Below are positions 34,310-43,252 of a stretch of 64,000 bases of DNA, one piece after another. How positions within the stretch are numbered: position 1 is the stretch's first letter; each line of letters starts with the position of its first letter. A model generated the notes under the pieces. That model had not been told where the DNA came from. It did not search any database and saw nothing but the letters and a program-made list of their open reading frames with translations. This DNA is from Streptomyces sp. MMG1121. GTDB lineage: Bacteria; Actinomycetota; Actinomycetes; Streptomycetales; Streptomycetaceae. The translations under genes were made by a program, and so were the position numbers. Where the stretch lies: contig NZ_LGDV01000001.1 of NCBI RefSeq assembly GCF_001280015.1, forward strand, positions 310,001 to 374,000. The letters run 5' to 3'.

Positions 34310-34939
34310 TCACGTGCTTCGGGGCGTCTGGGGTCCGATTCCGTGCAGGGCGTAGTCGACCAGGGTGTCCGTGTAGGCGTACGAGATCGGGGCCGTGTGC
34401 TGGAGCCAGCGCTGGGCGAGGGGGGACACGAACAGCTCCAGGGCGATCCGGGGATCGACGTCCGCCCGCACCGCTCCGGTGTGCTGCGCGGCCCGCAGCC
34501 GGTCGACGTACAGCTGGAGCTGGGGTTCGAGCAGCTTGGTGACGAACTCGCGGCCGAGGGGCTCGTTGACCACGCCCTCGGCGGCCAGCGCCCGGGACGG
34601 CGCCTCGAAGCGCGGGTCGAGGAGCTGGTCCACCGTGATCCGCAGCACGGCCTTGAGGTCGGCGGCCAGGTCGCCGGTGTCCGGGATGGTGTACGGCACC
34701 TGCCCCGCCGCCTGTGCCGCCTGCGTGGACAGGTCGAGGAACGCCTCCAGCAGGACGGCCGCCTTGGAGGGCCACCAGCGGTAGATCGTCTGCTTGCCGA
34801 CCCCGGCCCGGGCGGCGATCCCCTCGATGGTGGTCTTGGGGTAGCCGACCTCGCCGACCAGGGCGAGGGCGGCGTCGTAGATCGCCCGGCGGGACTTCTC
34901 GCTGCGGCGGCCGGCGTCGGGGGCAGGCTTCTTGACCAT
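34310..34939 (-). CDS. TetR-family regulator
   Basis: A 209-residue protein with a helix-turn-helix reading TTIEGIAARAGVGKQTIYRW and WWPSKAAVLLEAF, and a C-terminal ligand domain of the TetR_C_11/16 type (DTGDLAADLKAVLRIT). It sits between the prim-pol-like gene and the Rsm22 methyltransferase gene on the same strand, 26 bases downstream of the latter. No partner transporter or enzyme is adjacent and no palindrome was found near its start, so its target is unclear. Confidence 0.9.
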   Translation of the reverse strand: MVKKPAPDAGRRSEKSRRAIYDAALALVGEVGYPKTTIEGIAARAGVGKQTIYRWWPSKAAVLLEAFLDLSTQAAQAAGQVPYTIPDTGDLAADLKAVLRITVDQLLDPRFEAPSRALAAEGVVNEPLGREFVTKLLEPQLQLYVDRLRAAQHTGAVRADVDPRIALELFVSPLAQRWLQHTAPISYAYTDTLVDYALHGIGPQTPRST

Positions 34940-34965
34940 GGGGCGACGCTAACAAGCCCGGCGGG

Positions 34966-35961
34966 CTACGCGTCCACGTCCGGCGGTGGCCACGGGTCCC
35001 CCCAGTCGGCGTCCCGGGCCGCCTTGTAGAGGTCGCCGTGGCGCTTGGTGACCGTCGTGCGGGCCAGTCGCTCGTCGGCCTCGCACAGGTCGAGGAGCAC
35101 CTGGCCCTTGCGGATCTGCGGGCGCCGGACCACCCGGGCGGGGGCCGGCTCGGCGGGCAGGCGGCTGGCGACGACGTAGGAGAACTTCTCGTCCTCGTAG
35201 GGCAGGGTGCCGCCCTTGATCTGGCGGTGCAGGGAGGAGCGGCTCACCCGAGCGGAGAAGTGGCACCAGTCCTTGCCAGGCTCGATGGGGCAGGCGGCGC
35301 TGTGCGGGCAGGGGGCGACGATGTGCAGCCCGGCGCGGATCAGCCGGTCGCGGGCCTCGATGACGCGGGCGTAGCCGGCCGGGGTGCCGGCCTCCACGAT
35401 CACCACGACCGGCGCGGCGGCGGCAGCGGCGTCGACGAGTGCGGCACGGTCGGGCTCGGAGAGTTCGTTGAGGACGTACGACACCGTGACCAGGTCGGCG
35501 TCGTCCAGGGTGAGACCGGCGCCGATCCGGGCGCGCTGCCAGCGGGCGCCCGCGAGGGCCGGGTTGGCGGCGGCGATCTCCCGGCCGAGGGCGAGGGCGG
35601 GTTCGGCCCAGTCCAGCACGGTGACGCTGCGCTCGCCGGGCCAGGTCGCGGTGACGGCCCAGGTCGCGGCTCCTGTGCCGCCGCCGACGTCCAGATGGCT
35701 GCCGGGCGCCCAGTCGGGGGCGGCGTCGGCGAAGGCGCCCAGTGCGTGGCGGACGGCCTCGAAGGTGGCCGGCATGCGGTAGGCGGCGTAGGCGGCGACG
35801 TCGGCGCGGTCGCGGAGGATCGGCGCGGTGGTGGGGGTGTCGCCCCGGTAGTTGGCGATGAGCCGCTCCACGGCTGCGGCGGCTTGCTTGGGCGGGAGTC
35901 CGTCGAGCAGATCGGCGAGGCTCCTGCGGAGGGCGTCGGCCGGTGGTACGGGGGCGTTCAC
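34966..35961 (-). CDS. Rsm22-family ribosomal methyltransferase-like protein
   Basis: A 331-residue protein. The N-terminal helical region includes RMPATFEAVRHAL; the SAM site is HLDVGGGTGAATWAV, and VSYVLNEL closes the catalytic core. A Cys motif CPHSAACP...DWCHF with a later LDLC matches the four-cysteine set that binds a [4Fe-4S] cluster in mitochondrial Rsm22/METTL17. Family members assist small ribosomal subunit assembly; methylation has not been shown for most. The NWCHF-type motif and C-terminal SH3-like tail (RKGQVLLDLCEADERL) support the assignment. Confidence 0.9.
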   Translation of the reverse strand: MNAPVPPADALRRSLADLLDGLPPKQAAAAVERLIANYRGDTPTTAPILRDRADVAAYAAYRMPATFEAVRHALGAFADAAPDWAPGSHLDVGGGTGAATWAVTATWPGERSVTVLDWAEPALALGREIAAANPALAGARWQRARIGAGLTLDDADLVTVSYVLNELSEPDRAALVDAAAAAAPVVVIVEAGTPAGYARVIEARDRLIRAGLHIVAPCPHSAACPIEPGKDWCHFSARVSRSSLHRQIKGGTLPYEDEKFSYVVASRLPAEPAPARVVRRPQIRKGQVLLDLCEADERLARTTVTKRHGDLYKAARDADWGDPWPPPDVDA

Positions 35962-35998
35962 CCGGTGATTCTAAGGCGCCCGGCACCGACGCGACCCC

Positions 35999-36084
35999 CC
36001 TGGGGGCTCCGCCCCCAGGCCCGCCCGCCACCCGACTCGCTCGGCTGAAAGGGCAGCCACGGGGTCCGGCCCGGGGTCCGGCCC
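35999..36084. repeat. Hairpin and 12-bp tandem repeat in a 274-base gap
   Basis: CCTGGGGGC-TCC-GCCCCCAGG (35999-36019) is a perfect stem of a type scattered through Streptomyces genomes. Further on, GGGGTCCGGCCC is repeated twice in tandem (36061-36084). The rest of 35962-36235 contains no recognisable gene. Confidence 0.8.
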
Positions 36085-36235
36085 GGGCGCCGCTTCGGCG
36101 AGGAGGCTCGCACCGTTGCACGGGCTGGGGGGGCGCTCCGGCCGCTGGGAACGGACCGTCGGTGGTGGCTCGGGGCCGTCCCGGGCGCGCAGGGCACCGG
36201 CCTCCGGGGCGGAGCGGGGCGAGGGGACGGCGGGG

Positions 36236-37360
36236 TCAGATCGCCGCCCTCGCCAGTCGTGTCGCCAGTGCCGCCCTCGGGGCGCTGTTCGGCGGGCGGC
36301 GGTTCGGGTGGACCGTGTTGGCCAGCAGGATGAGGAAGGTGTCCGTCGCCGGGTCCAGGACCAATGACGTGCCGGTGAAGCCCGTGTGGCCCGCCGCGCC
36401 GTTGCCCGCCAGGGCGCCCATGAACCAGGGCTGGTCCACGGCGAAGCCCAGGCCCGGTGGGGTCAGGAGCAGTTCGACGAAGTCGGGGCCGAGGATGCGG
36501 GCGGGGCCGTAGGAGCCGCCGGCCAGCAGGGTGCGGCAGAAGACAGCCAGATCGGGGGCCGAGGAGAACAGGCCCGCGTGGCCGGCCACCCCGCCCAACG
36601 CCCAGGCGTTCTCGTCGTGGACCACGCCCCGCAGCATCCCGCGGTCCGCCTTGGCCCACGGCCGCCGCTGGTCCTCGGTGGCCGCCGCGCCGGGACAGGG
36701 CCCGAAACGGGTCGCGGTCATGCCGAGGGGGCGGGTGATGCCGTCCTCGATCAGGACGTCGAGGGTGCGGCCGGTGATGCGTTCCAGCGCGAACTGGAGC
36801 AGGAGCATGTTCAGGTCGGAGTACGTGTACGTGCCCGGCTCGGCCGTCGGGGACTCGGCCCGGAGCAGGGACAGCCGCGTGGCGTCGTCCGGGCAGTCGT
36901 ACAGCGGGAGTTCGGGGCGCAGCCCGGAGGTGTGGGTGAGGAGTTGGCGGACGGTGATGCCGTGCGCGGCCGCCGCGTGGAAGTCGGGCAGGTAGTCACC
37001 GACCCGGGCGTCCATGCCGAGGGTGCCGCGCTCGATCTGCTGCACCGCCGCCACGGACGTGAACAGCTTGGTCAGGGAGGCCAGGTCGAAGGGCGTGTGC
37101 ACGGTGGCCGGGACCCGGGCCTCGGGCGGCAGTTCGACGCCGCTGTCGGTCTCGGGGTCGTAGGCGGCGTAGCGCACCGCCCAGCCCGCGGCCTCGGCCA
37201 CGGCGATCACGGGTCCGCGGCCGGCCAGGGCGACGGCGCCGGCCGCCCAGGGGTGGTCGCCGGCGGTGAGGGCGTGCACCTCGCCGACCAGGTGCTCGAC
37301 GGCGGCCGGGTCGAGCCCGGCCCGTTGCGGTGTGTCGGCGCGCAGTCTGGGTGCGCTCAG
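36236..37360 (-). CDS. Serine hydrolase, beta-lactamase family, probable CTG start
   Basis: A 374-residue protein. Motifs are SLTK (SxxK nucleophile), YSDLN (YxN-type) and HTGFTG (HxG), the set of PF00144 esterases and peptidases. No signal peptide, so the enzyme is cytoplasmic. There is no ATG or GTG near the conserved beginning ([15 protein letters not shown]). A CTG at 37358-37360 overlaps the exporter's TGA (CTGA) and has GGAG eight bases upstream, so it is the probable start. A GTG 21 codons further upstream inside the exporter gene is the alternative. Confidence 0.85.
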   Translation of the reverse strand: MSAPRLRADTPQRAGLDPAAVEHLVGEVHALTAGDHPWAAGAVALAGRGPVIAVAEAAGWAVRYAAYDPETDSGVELPPEARVPATVHTPFDLASLTKLFTSVAAVQQIERGTLGMDARVGDYLPDFHAAAAHGITVRQLLTHTSGLRPELPLYDCPDDATRLSLLRAESPTAEPGTYTYSDLNMLLLQFALERITGRTLDVLIEDGITRPLGMTATRFGPCPGAAATEDQRRPWAKADRGMLRGVVHDENAWALGGVAGHAGLFSSAPDLAVFCRTLLAGGSYGPARILGPDFVELLLTPPGLGFAVDQPWFMGALAGNGAAGHTGFTGTSLVLDPATDTFLILLANTVHPNRRPPNSAPRAALATRLARAAI

Positions 37361-38676
37361 TTCTCGTCTCCCTCCGACCCCGCACGGGTGTTCCCCCGTG
37401 TGTTCCAGGGACGGCACATTCCCACGAAGCAGGCCGCCGCGACCAGTGCCCCGGCCAGTTGGACGAGCGCCATGGGTACGGCGGTGCGCTCGCCGGCGAC
37501 GCCGACGAGGGGTGAGGCGACCGCGCCGACGAGGAAGGAGGTGGTGCCGAGCAGCGCCGATGCGGAGCCGGCGGCGTGCGGGGTGCGCAGCAGGGCGAGG
37601 GACTGGGTGTTGGGGAGGGTGATGCCCATCGCCGACATGAGGACGAAGAGGGCGGCCGCGATGGGGGGCAGGCCCACCGCGCCGAAGGCTCCCGTGGCCA
37701 TCAGCAGCAGGGCCGTCGCGGCGAGCACGATCACCGTCAGGCCGCAGGCCAGCACCTTCTCCAGGGCGACCCGGCCGACCAGCACCTTGCCGTTGACCTG
37801 CCCGGCGGCCACCAGACCGACCGAGTTGAGGCCGAAGAGCAGGCTGAAGGTCTGCGGGGAGGCGCCGTAGATCTCCTGGATGACGAAGGGGGACGCGGAT
37901 ATGTAGGCGAACAGCGCGGCGAAGGCGAAGCCGCCGGCCAGGGTGTAGCCGGTGAAGGGCAGGTCGGCGAGGAGGGTGAGCATCGTGCGCAGGGCTTCCT
38001 TCGCTCCCCCGCGGTGCCGGTCGGCCGGCGCCAGTGTCTCCGGCAGGCGCAGCCAGACGAGCGCGGCGAGCACCGCGCCGACCGCGGTGAGCAGCAGGAA
38101 CACGCCCCGCCAGTCGGTTACCCGCAGGATCTGCCCGCCGATCAGCGGCGCCACGACGGGCGCGGCACCGGAGATCAGCATCAGGGTGGAGAAGAAGCGG
38201 GCCATGGCGACGCCGTCGTACAGGTCGCGGACGACGGCGCGGGCGATGACGATCCCGGCCGCGCCCGCGAGACCCTGCTCGAGCCGGAAGGCGACCAGCG
38301 TCTCGACGTTCGGCGCGAACGCGCACAGGGCGGTCGCGAGGACGTAGACCGCGAGGCCCGCGAGCAGCGGCCGGCGGCGGCCCCAGCGGTCGCTCATCGG
38401 GCCCACGACCAGCTGTCCGAGCGCCATGCCGGCCAGGCATGCGGTGAGGGTGAGCTGGACCGTGGCGGCGGGGGCGTGCAGGGACGTGGTGACCTCGGGC
38501 AGCGACGGCAGGTACATGTCCATCGCGAGCGGGGGTGTCGCGGTGAGGCCGCCGAGCACGAACGTGACGAGCAGACCGGTGCGGCGGGTGGCGGCGGCCG
38601 GCGAGGGGGCTGCGGGGATGCCTCCGCGGCGCTCCCGCTCCCGCTCCGGTGTCGGTGCCGTCGCGTGCTCGGGCAT
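37357..38676 (-). CDS. Bcr/CflA-type MFS drug exporter
   Basis: A 439-residue protein starting at [11 protein letters not shown] after GGGAGGGAC; an ATG-like frame to 38802 is not needed. It has [16 protein letters not shown] in helix 1, [22 protein letters not shown] in loop 2, [23 protein letters not shown], and motif [14 protein letters not shown], the order seen in Bcr/CflA exporters of bicyclomycin or related drugs. It overlaps the serine hydrolase gene by four bases, so both are co-translated. The divergent SDR shares its promoter region. Confidence 0.93.
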   Translation of the reverse strand: MPEHATAPTPERERERRGGIPAAPSPAAATRRTGLLVTFVLGGLTATPPLAMDMYLPSLPEVTTSLHAPAATVQLTLTACLAGMALGQLVVGPMSDRWGRRRPLLAGLAVYVLATALCAFAPNVETLVAFRLEQGLAGAAGIVIARAVVRDLYDGVAMARFFSTLMLISGAAPVVAPLIGGQILRVTDWRGVFLLLTAVGAVLAALVWLRLPETLAPADRHRGGAKEALRTMLTLLADLPFTGYTLAGGFAFAALFAYISASPFVIQEIYGASPQTFSLLFGLNSVGLVAAGQVNGKVLVGRVALEKVLACGLTVIVLAATALLLMATGAFGAVGLPPIAAALFVLMSAMGITLPNTQSLALLRTPHAAGSASALLGTTSFLVGAVASPLVGVAGERTAVPMALVQLAGALVAAACFVGMCRPWNTRGNTRAGSEGDEN

Positions 38677-38779
38677 GTGTCCCTCCCCTGTCCTCCCCCG
38701 TCGTACAGAACCGGCACCCATGCTCTCAGCTCGCACGCACCACCGGGGAACGGACGAGCGAGGTCGCGCCGGTCGCCGT

Positions 38780-38823
38780 ATGGCGGACACGCCATTCCGC
38801 ATGGCGGACCTGCCGCCTACGCT
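38780..38823. promoter_or_regulatory. Divergent Bcr/SDR promoter with ATGGCG repeats
   Basis: ATGGCGGAC (38780-38788), CGCCAT (38790-38795) and ATGGCGGAC (38801-38809) make an inverted pair plus a direct repeat 21 bases apart, i.e. two helical turns. TACGCT (38818-38823) is a -10-like box nine bases before the SDR ATG, fitting leaderless transcription. Position between divergent genes suits an operator. Confidence 0.45.
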
Positions 38824-38831
38824 GCGGAGCC

Positions 38832-39590
38832 ATGACTGACAGGGAATCGAAGATCGCGGTGGTCACGGGTGCCGGTTCCGGCATCGGGCGGGCCGTCGCC
38901 GCGGAGCTGCTGAACGCCGGCTGGTCGGTCGCGCTGGCCGGCCGGCACCCCGAGACGCTGGAGGAGACGGCAGCGCTGTCCCCGCAGGGCGCCTCGCTCG
39001 CCGTGCGCACCGACGTGTCCCGGCCCGAGGACGTGGCGGCGCTGTTCGCGAAGACGGTGGACCGGTTCGGCCGGGTGGACCTGCTGTTCAACAACGCGGG
39101 GACCTTCGGACCCGGCGGGGTGCCGGTCGAGGAACTCTCCTACGACGCCTGGCGGCACGTGGTGGACACCAACCTCAACGGTGCGTTCCTGTGCGCGCAG
39201 GCGGCGTACCGGCAGATGAAGGAGCAGGATCCGCAGGGCGGCCGGATCATCAACAACGGCTCGATCTCGGCCCACACGCCCCGTCCGCACTCGGTGGCCT
39301 ACACGGCGACCAAGCACGCGCTGACCGGGCTGACCAAGTCGCTGTCGCTTGACGGGCGGCCGTACGGCATCGCGGTCGGGCAGATCGACATCGGCAACGC
39401 GGCGACCGACATGACGGCCCGGATGCAGACCGGCGCGCTCCAGGCGAACGGGGAGGTGGCCCCGGAGCCGGTGATGGACGTGGCCGACGTGGCGCGGACC
39501 GTGCGGCACATGGCCGAGCTGCCGCCGGCGGCGAACGTGCAGTTCGCGACGGTACTGGCGACGGCGATGCCCTACATCGGGCGCGGCTGA
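38832..39590 (+). CDS. Short-chain dehydrogenase/reductase
   Basis: A 252-residue classical SDR. The cofactor motif is [19 protein letters not shown] is present (LLFNNAGTF), and the catalytic triad is Ser in [14 protein letters not shown] with Tyr and Lys in YTATKHA. The Arg after the glycine motif (AGRHPE) favours NADP. Substrate unspecific by sequence; relatives reduce oxoacyl or ketone compounds. Transcribed divergently from the Bcr-type exporter, raising the possibility that the enzyme modifies an exported compound. The following 200 bases hold a large inverted repeat. Confidence 0.93.
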   Translation: MTDRESKIAVVTGAGSGIGRAVAAELLNAGWSVALAGRHPETLEETAALSPQGASLAVRTDVSRPEDVAALFAKTVDRFGRVDLLFNNAGTFGPGGVPVEELSYDAWRHVVDTNLNGAFLCAQAAYRQMKEQDPQGGRIINNGSISAHTPRPHSVAYTATKHALTGLTKSLSLDGRPYGIAVGQIDIGNAATDMTARMQTGALQANGEVAPEPVMDVADVARTVRHMAELPPAANVQFATVLATAMPYIGRG

Positions 39591-39720
39591 ACCCTTTACC
39601 ACAAACGGAGTTCAAGCATCCGCGGTATTGCGGCCGGTCGAGCACCTGTGCTCAACTTTCCTCCACGAGAGCTTCACAGTTGGAGCGCGTGGATTCCGCA
39701 GGCCATACCGAGGGGGGAGG

Positions 39721-39803
39721 CGGCGGCCGTTCCACCGGGCCGGAGTTGGGGGTGGACCTCGCGCGGGACGCGGGGTACGCACCGGTCGCTGGAACGGCCG
39801 CCG
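39721..39803. repeat. 14-bp perfect inverted repeat enclosing 55 bases
   Basis: CGGCGGCCGTTCCA (39721-39734) and TGGAACGGCCGCCG (39790-39803) pair perfectly. The 55-base interior carries further pairing (CCGG near each end). It lies just before the carboxypeptidase stop codon between convergent genes and could be a bidirectional terminator, a cruciform or a small mobile-element trace. Confidence 0.8.
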
Positions 39804-39808
39804 TACGT

Positions 39809-41047
39809 TCAGCGCCGGTGTCTGCCGCTGCCGGTCTCCGTCGGCTCGCCGCCCGTCTCCGCCTCCGCCTCGGCCGGCGCCGCGGCCGCGACTGCCCTGC
39901 GGCGCCGCTTCGCCGCCCAGGCCCCCGCCGCCGCCAGCAGTAGCACCGTACCTCCGGCGCCCTCCACCAGCCGCCCGGCGGACGGGCCGCCGTCGGACGA
40001 CGAGCCGGAGTCGCCCGCCGCCCGGGTCGCCTTGGAGCCCGGTGCCGGGCCCGCCTTCGCGCCGCCCTCGCTGAGCGGATCGACCAGCATGCCCACGGCC
40101 TGCGCCGTACGCCCGTACCCGAAGCCCCAGTCGAGCAGCGCGGCCGTCTGCTCGTAGACGGCGTTGCTGCCCTCGGCGGGATGCATGACCGTCACCAGCA
40201 GGGTGCGTCCGCCCCGGGTGGCGGCGCCGGTGAAGGTGTTGCCGGCATTGCTGGTGTAGCCGTTCTTGACACCGATCAGGCCGTCGTATGTCTTCAGACC
40301 CCATGCCCCGGTCAACAGGCGGTCGGTGTTCTGGATCTGGAAGGTCTTCTTGCCGCCCGCCGGGAAGTCGGCGGTCCTGGTGCCGCAGTAGCCGCGGAAG
40401 TCGGCGTTCTTGAGGCCGTGGCGGGCGAAGAGCGTGAGGTCGTACGCCGAGGAGATCTGGCCCGGGTGGTCGAAGCCGTCGGGGCTGACCACATGGGTGT
40501 CCAGGGCCTGCAGGTCCTCGGCCTTGGCCTGCATCTCGGCGACGGTTTTGGCGATCCCGCCGTTCATGTGGGACAGCACGTGCACGGCGTCGTTGCCGGA
40601 GCGCAGGAACACGCCCTGCCACAGCTGCTCGACGGTGTAGGTGATACCGGGCTTGATGCCGACCAGGCTGGAGCCGGCCGGGATGTCGGCGAGGTCGGCG
40701 TCCTTGACCGTGTACCGCTCGGTGCGGCCGAACTGCTGCAGCACCGCGTCCGCGAACAGCATCTTCAGCGTGGACGCGGGTGCGAGCCGCCGATGGGCGT
40801 TGCTGGCGGCGAGCACCTCGCCGCTGTCGGCGTCGGCGATCAGCCAGGAGCGGGCGGTGAGTTTCGCGGGCAGCCTGGAGGCACCGCGCACCTGGACGCC
40901 GGTGCGGGCCAGCCGCTCACCCCCGATGACGGTGGACGGGGCGGCCGCGGCCTCGGCGGCCGTGGACAGGGGAAGGGCGGCGGCCGTCAGACCGAGGACG
41001 GCACGCCGACTGAGCCGGGAACATTCACGCACTCCGGGACCGTACAC
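39809..41047 (-). CDS. D-alanyl-D-alanine carboxypeptidase, S11 type
   Basis: A 412-residue exported enzyme. A signal sequence with twin arginines (SRLSRRAVLGLTAAALPLS) suggests Tat or Sec export. Penicillin-binding motifs are in order: STLK (nucleophile Ser), SGNDAVH (SxN) and KNGYTS, a KNG in place of the usual KTG, as also seen in related actinobacterial enzymes. A Pro/Ser-rich spacer leads to a C-terminal membrane helix (GTVLLLAAAGAWAAKRRRRA), so it is anchored facing the wall, trimming pentapeptides. Starts are GTG at 41047, or at 41032. Confidence 0.93.
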   Translation of the reverse strand: MYGPGVRECSRLSRRAVLGLTAAALPLSTAAEAAAAPSTVIGGERLARTGVQVRGASRLPAKLTARSWLIADADSGEVLAASNAHRRLAPASTLKMLFADAVLQQFGRTERYTVKDADLADIPAGSSLVGIKPGITYTVEQLWQGVFLRSGNDAVHVLSHMNGGIAKTVAEMQAKAEDLQALDTHVVSPDGFDHPGQISSAYDLTLFARHGLKNADFRGYCGTRTADFPAGGKKTFQIQNTDRLLTGAWGLKTYDGLIGVKNGYTSNAGNTFTGAATRGGRTLLVTVMHPAEGSNAVYEQTAALLDWGFGYGRTAQAVGMLVDPLSEGGAKAGPAPGSKATRAAGDSGSSSDGGPSAGRLVEGAGGTVLLLAAAGAWAAKRRRRAVAAAAPAEAEAETGGEPTETGSGRHRR

Positions 41048-41222
41048 CGCGCCCAGCAGCGACTTCCCTGACCGACGGCCATGACGGCCTGGAATTTGCC
41101 GCGTTATGAAAATCCGATGAGTTACCCCGGTTTCCTAGGCCTAACACATCCTTTACTCAGGGTGGCTCAAAGGTTCCTCCCCAGCTTGTGGCCGCGCCCA
41201 CAGCGGGCGCCCAGAACCTCCG

Positions 41223-41306
41223 ACCCCATCCACCGATGGCCCGGCATCCGAAGCCGAGCGCGCGCACGTCGATCCCGCTGCGTCCCGGTGTCCTGGTGGT
41301 CTCCAT
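41223..41306 (-). pseudogene. Aldo/keto reductase N-terminal remnant
   Basis: The minus strand reads METTRTPGRSGIDVRALGFG, then CRAIGGWG. This is the standard opening of aldo/keto reductases (M-x-T-T-x-L-GRSGI-x-V-S-x-LGFGCWAIGG). Homology ends after about 28 codons and the frame stops at 41157 without the NADPH or Asp-Tyr-Lys-His catalytic motifs. The enzyme is therefore lost. The surrounding 41048-41393 has no other gene and unusual composition, supporting a deletion scar. Confidence 0.6.
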
Positions 41307-41393
41307 GCCTGAGGACGCCAGGAGTTGAAGCGCACGCGAAGACAAGAGGCCGGGCGGGACCGAGTACGAGAGCCTCGGCGGGACCGCTTACGC

Positions 41394-41720
41394 CTACGCC
41401 TGCCCGGTCTCGAAGCGCGAGATCCGCTCGTCGCTCTCAACGGTGAAGCGCCACGCGGTGCGCATCTCGCCCCAGGTGTCGTTGCGGTAGCGGGCGACCA
41501 GTGACCGGCCGCCGTCGGACTCCCGCTCGACGTCCAGGTGGCCGTTGGAGGAGAAGATCTCCCGGTCGATCCAGTCGGCGAGGTCGCGGTCGGAACCGTC
41601 GTCGGACATGGTCGCGCCGGGCGCGAGGAGCTGCATGAAGCCCTCGCGGTCGTGGGCGTTGACGGCGTTGACGAAGGCCCGGACGGCCGGGTCGCTGAGG
41701 TTGGCTGGCTTGATCGTCAT
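41394..41720 (-). CDS. NTF2-like/SnoaL-fold protein
   Basis: A 108-residue protein starting at MTIKPANLSD; the longer frame to 41756 lacks support. The pattern VRAFVNAVNAHDREGFMQLLAPGATMSDDG, then RDLADWIDREIFSSNGHLDVE is characteristic of the SnoaL/NTF2-like cone fold, which forms dimers around a pocket. Such proteins range from polyketide cyclases to unknown stress proteins. No polyketide genes are present, so no enzymatic role is assigned. Confidence 0.82.
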   Translation of the reverse strand: MTIKPANLSDPAVRAFVNAVNAHDREGFMQLLAPGATMSDDGSDRDLADWIDREIFSSNGHLDVERESDGGRSLVARYRNDTWGEMRTAWRFTVESDERISRFETGQA

Positions 41721-41897
41721 GGCGCCAGGCTCACACCGCCGCGCCGGACCCGCCACCCGAACGCCCTTCCCAGCGGGCCCATAGGAGTGAGACCTGCGAC
41801 GGTGGAGGCACGGGAGGCCCCGTACACATGCGTCCGCCCCTCCCCTGTTCTCTCCTCATCCTCTCCTCTCCGCCCGCGAGTCTGCATGGGAGTCGCC

Positions 41898-42443
41898 GTG
41901 AGCTGTTTCGACCGACGTGATCTGGGCCTGCTGCTGCTCCGGCTGGGGACCGGCGGGGTGCTCGCCGCGCACGGCGCGCAGAAGCTGTTCGGCTGGTTCG
42001 GCGGGCACGGTCTGGAGGGCACCGGCCAGTTCATGGAGTCCGTCGGTTACACGCCGGGCAAGGCGAGCGCTACGGCGGCGGGTCTCGCGGAGGCCGGCGG
42101 TGGCGCCCTTCTCGCCCTGGGCCTGGCGACCCCGGCGGCGGGCGCGGCGGCGGCCGGCGCGATGGCGGGAGCGGCGGCGGTCCACGTACCCAACGGCTTC
42201 TTCGCCCAGTCGGGCGGCTACGAGTACGCGGCGAGCCTGGGCCTGGCGGCGGCCGGCCTCGGTGTCACCGGCCCCGGCCGCCTCTCCCTGGACCATGCCC
42301 TCGGCCATGTCTTCGACCGGGGGTGGATGGTCCCGGTGGCCCTGGGAGCCACGGCTGCGGTCACGGCGGCGGTGGTGGGGGCACGGAACTGCCGGGTCCG
42401 GGCGAAGGCCGAGGGCAAGCAGGAGACGCTGTTCGAGGAGTAG
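41898..42443 (+). CDS. DoxX-family membrane protein
   Basis: A 181-residue protein. The GTG at 41898 is favoured by GGGAG nearby; an ATG at 41886 would add four residues. The opening DLGLLLLRLGTGGVLAAHGAQKLFGWFGGHG is the DoxX/YphA signature. Four helices are predicted, with Ala/Gly-rich helix 2-3 packing (GAAAAGAMAGAAAVHV). In Mycobacterium, DoxX forms a membrane oxidoreductase complex with SodA and SseA. Neither is present here. The gene sits between the SnoaL-like gene and the MazG-like gene. Confidence 0.9.
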   Translation: MSCFDRRDLGLLLLRLGTGGVLAAHGAQKLFGWFGGHGLEGTGQFMESVGYTPGKASATAAGLAEAGGGALLALGLATPAAGAAAAGAMAGAAAVHVPNGFFAQSGGYEYAASLGLAAAGLGVTGPGRLSLDHALGHVFDRGWMVPVALGATAAVTAAVVGARNCRVRAKAEGKQETLFEE

Positions 42444-42482
42444 CCGAGGGTTTCTCCTGCCCGGCGTGGCAGGCTGCGGGGC

Positions 42483-42821
42483 ATGGACGATCAGGACACC
42501 GCCGCCGCCCTCTGGCCGGTCATCGACGAACTCCTCACCCGGCTGGAAGCGAACCGCACGAACACCGGCACACAGGGCGCCCTGCTGCGCGTCCTCAAAC
42601 TGTCGGAGGAGGTCGGCGAGGTGGCCGAGGCGGTCATAGGCGCGACCGGCGACAACCCCCGCAAGGGCTTCTCCCACACCTGGGAGGACGTGCAGCGGGA
42701 GCTGTGCGACGTGGCCATCACCGCGCTCGTGGCCCTGCGGTCCCTGACACCGCAGGCGCAGGAGGTGTTCGAGCAGCACCTGAAGGGGGTGCGGGAGCGC
42801 CCGCTGTCACCGCCGGCGTGA
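42483..42821 (+). CDS. MazG-like nucleotide pyrophosphohydrolase
   Basis: A 112-residue protein. The metal-binding E-x-x-E...E-x-x-D pattern is visible in LSEEVGEVAEAVIGATG and ELCDVAITALVAL. The size is that of a single MazG-fold domain, which removes pyrophosphate from NTPs or dNTPs, limiting misincorporation or lowering ppGpp precursors. Proteins like this form helical dimers. The exact nucleotide is unknown. Immediately downstream is a decayed thioesterase gene. Confidence 0.88.
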   Translation: MDDQDTAAALWPVIDELLTRLEANRTNTGTQGALLRVLKLSEEVGEVAEAVIGATGDNPRKGFSHTWEDVQRELCDVAITALVALRSLTPQAQEVFEQHLKGVRERPLSPPA

Positions 42822-42904
42822 CCGGCGCCGGGGTCGCGGGAGCGGTATCGGGGTCGGGATCCGGCCGGAGTGCCGTCCGACGGCGGGAACGGGGCGACCG
42901 CGGG

Positions 42905-43220
42905 ATGGCACGTGAACGGCCGGACGTCTGGGTGCGCCGCTTCCATACGGCCGCGGGCCACGCCGACGCGAACTGGCCTGTTTCCCGCATGCGGGCGGCT
43001 GCGCCGGCTACGGGAACCCGCTGTCCGCGGCGTTGATCGCCCAGGCGCTCGAGGACCCTCCCCACGCCGGGCGGAGGCTGTTCCTCGGCCACAGCATGGG
43101 CGCCACGCTCGCGTACGAGGTGGCCCTGTGCCTGGCGGGCTGGCCGGGCGGCCCGAGCGGACGGTTCGTGTCCGGGTGCCCGGCGCCCTCCCGCCGGGGC
43201 GGCAACTCCTTCAAAGGCCT
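42905..43220 (+). pseudogene. Type II thioesterase remnant, frameshifted and internally deleted
   Basis: Three blocks of a type II (proof-reading) thioesterase are recognisable. Block 1, from ATG 42905: MARERPDVWVRRFHTAAG. Block 2, in another frame from 42973: LACFPHAGGCAGYGNPLSAAL, with a net one-base shift near 42963-42973. Block 3, directly following: LIAQALED...LFLGHSMGATLAYEVALCLA, carrying the active Ser. About 30 residues between SAAL and LIAQAL, usually holding the VQYPGR motif, are missing, and the Asp/His end is lost. The gene cannot make an active enzyme. It implies a former natural-product gene cluster nearby. Confidence 0.75.
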
Positions 43221-43252
43221 GGTCGCACTGGGCCCCCTCTTCCGCCCCCACT

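Noticed and set aside
39680..39943. Small plus-strand frame before the carboxypeptidase
   Set aside because: It runs antisense into the carboxypeptidase C-terminus and lacks protein-like composition.
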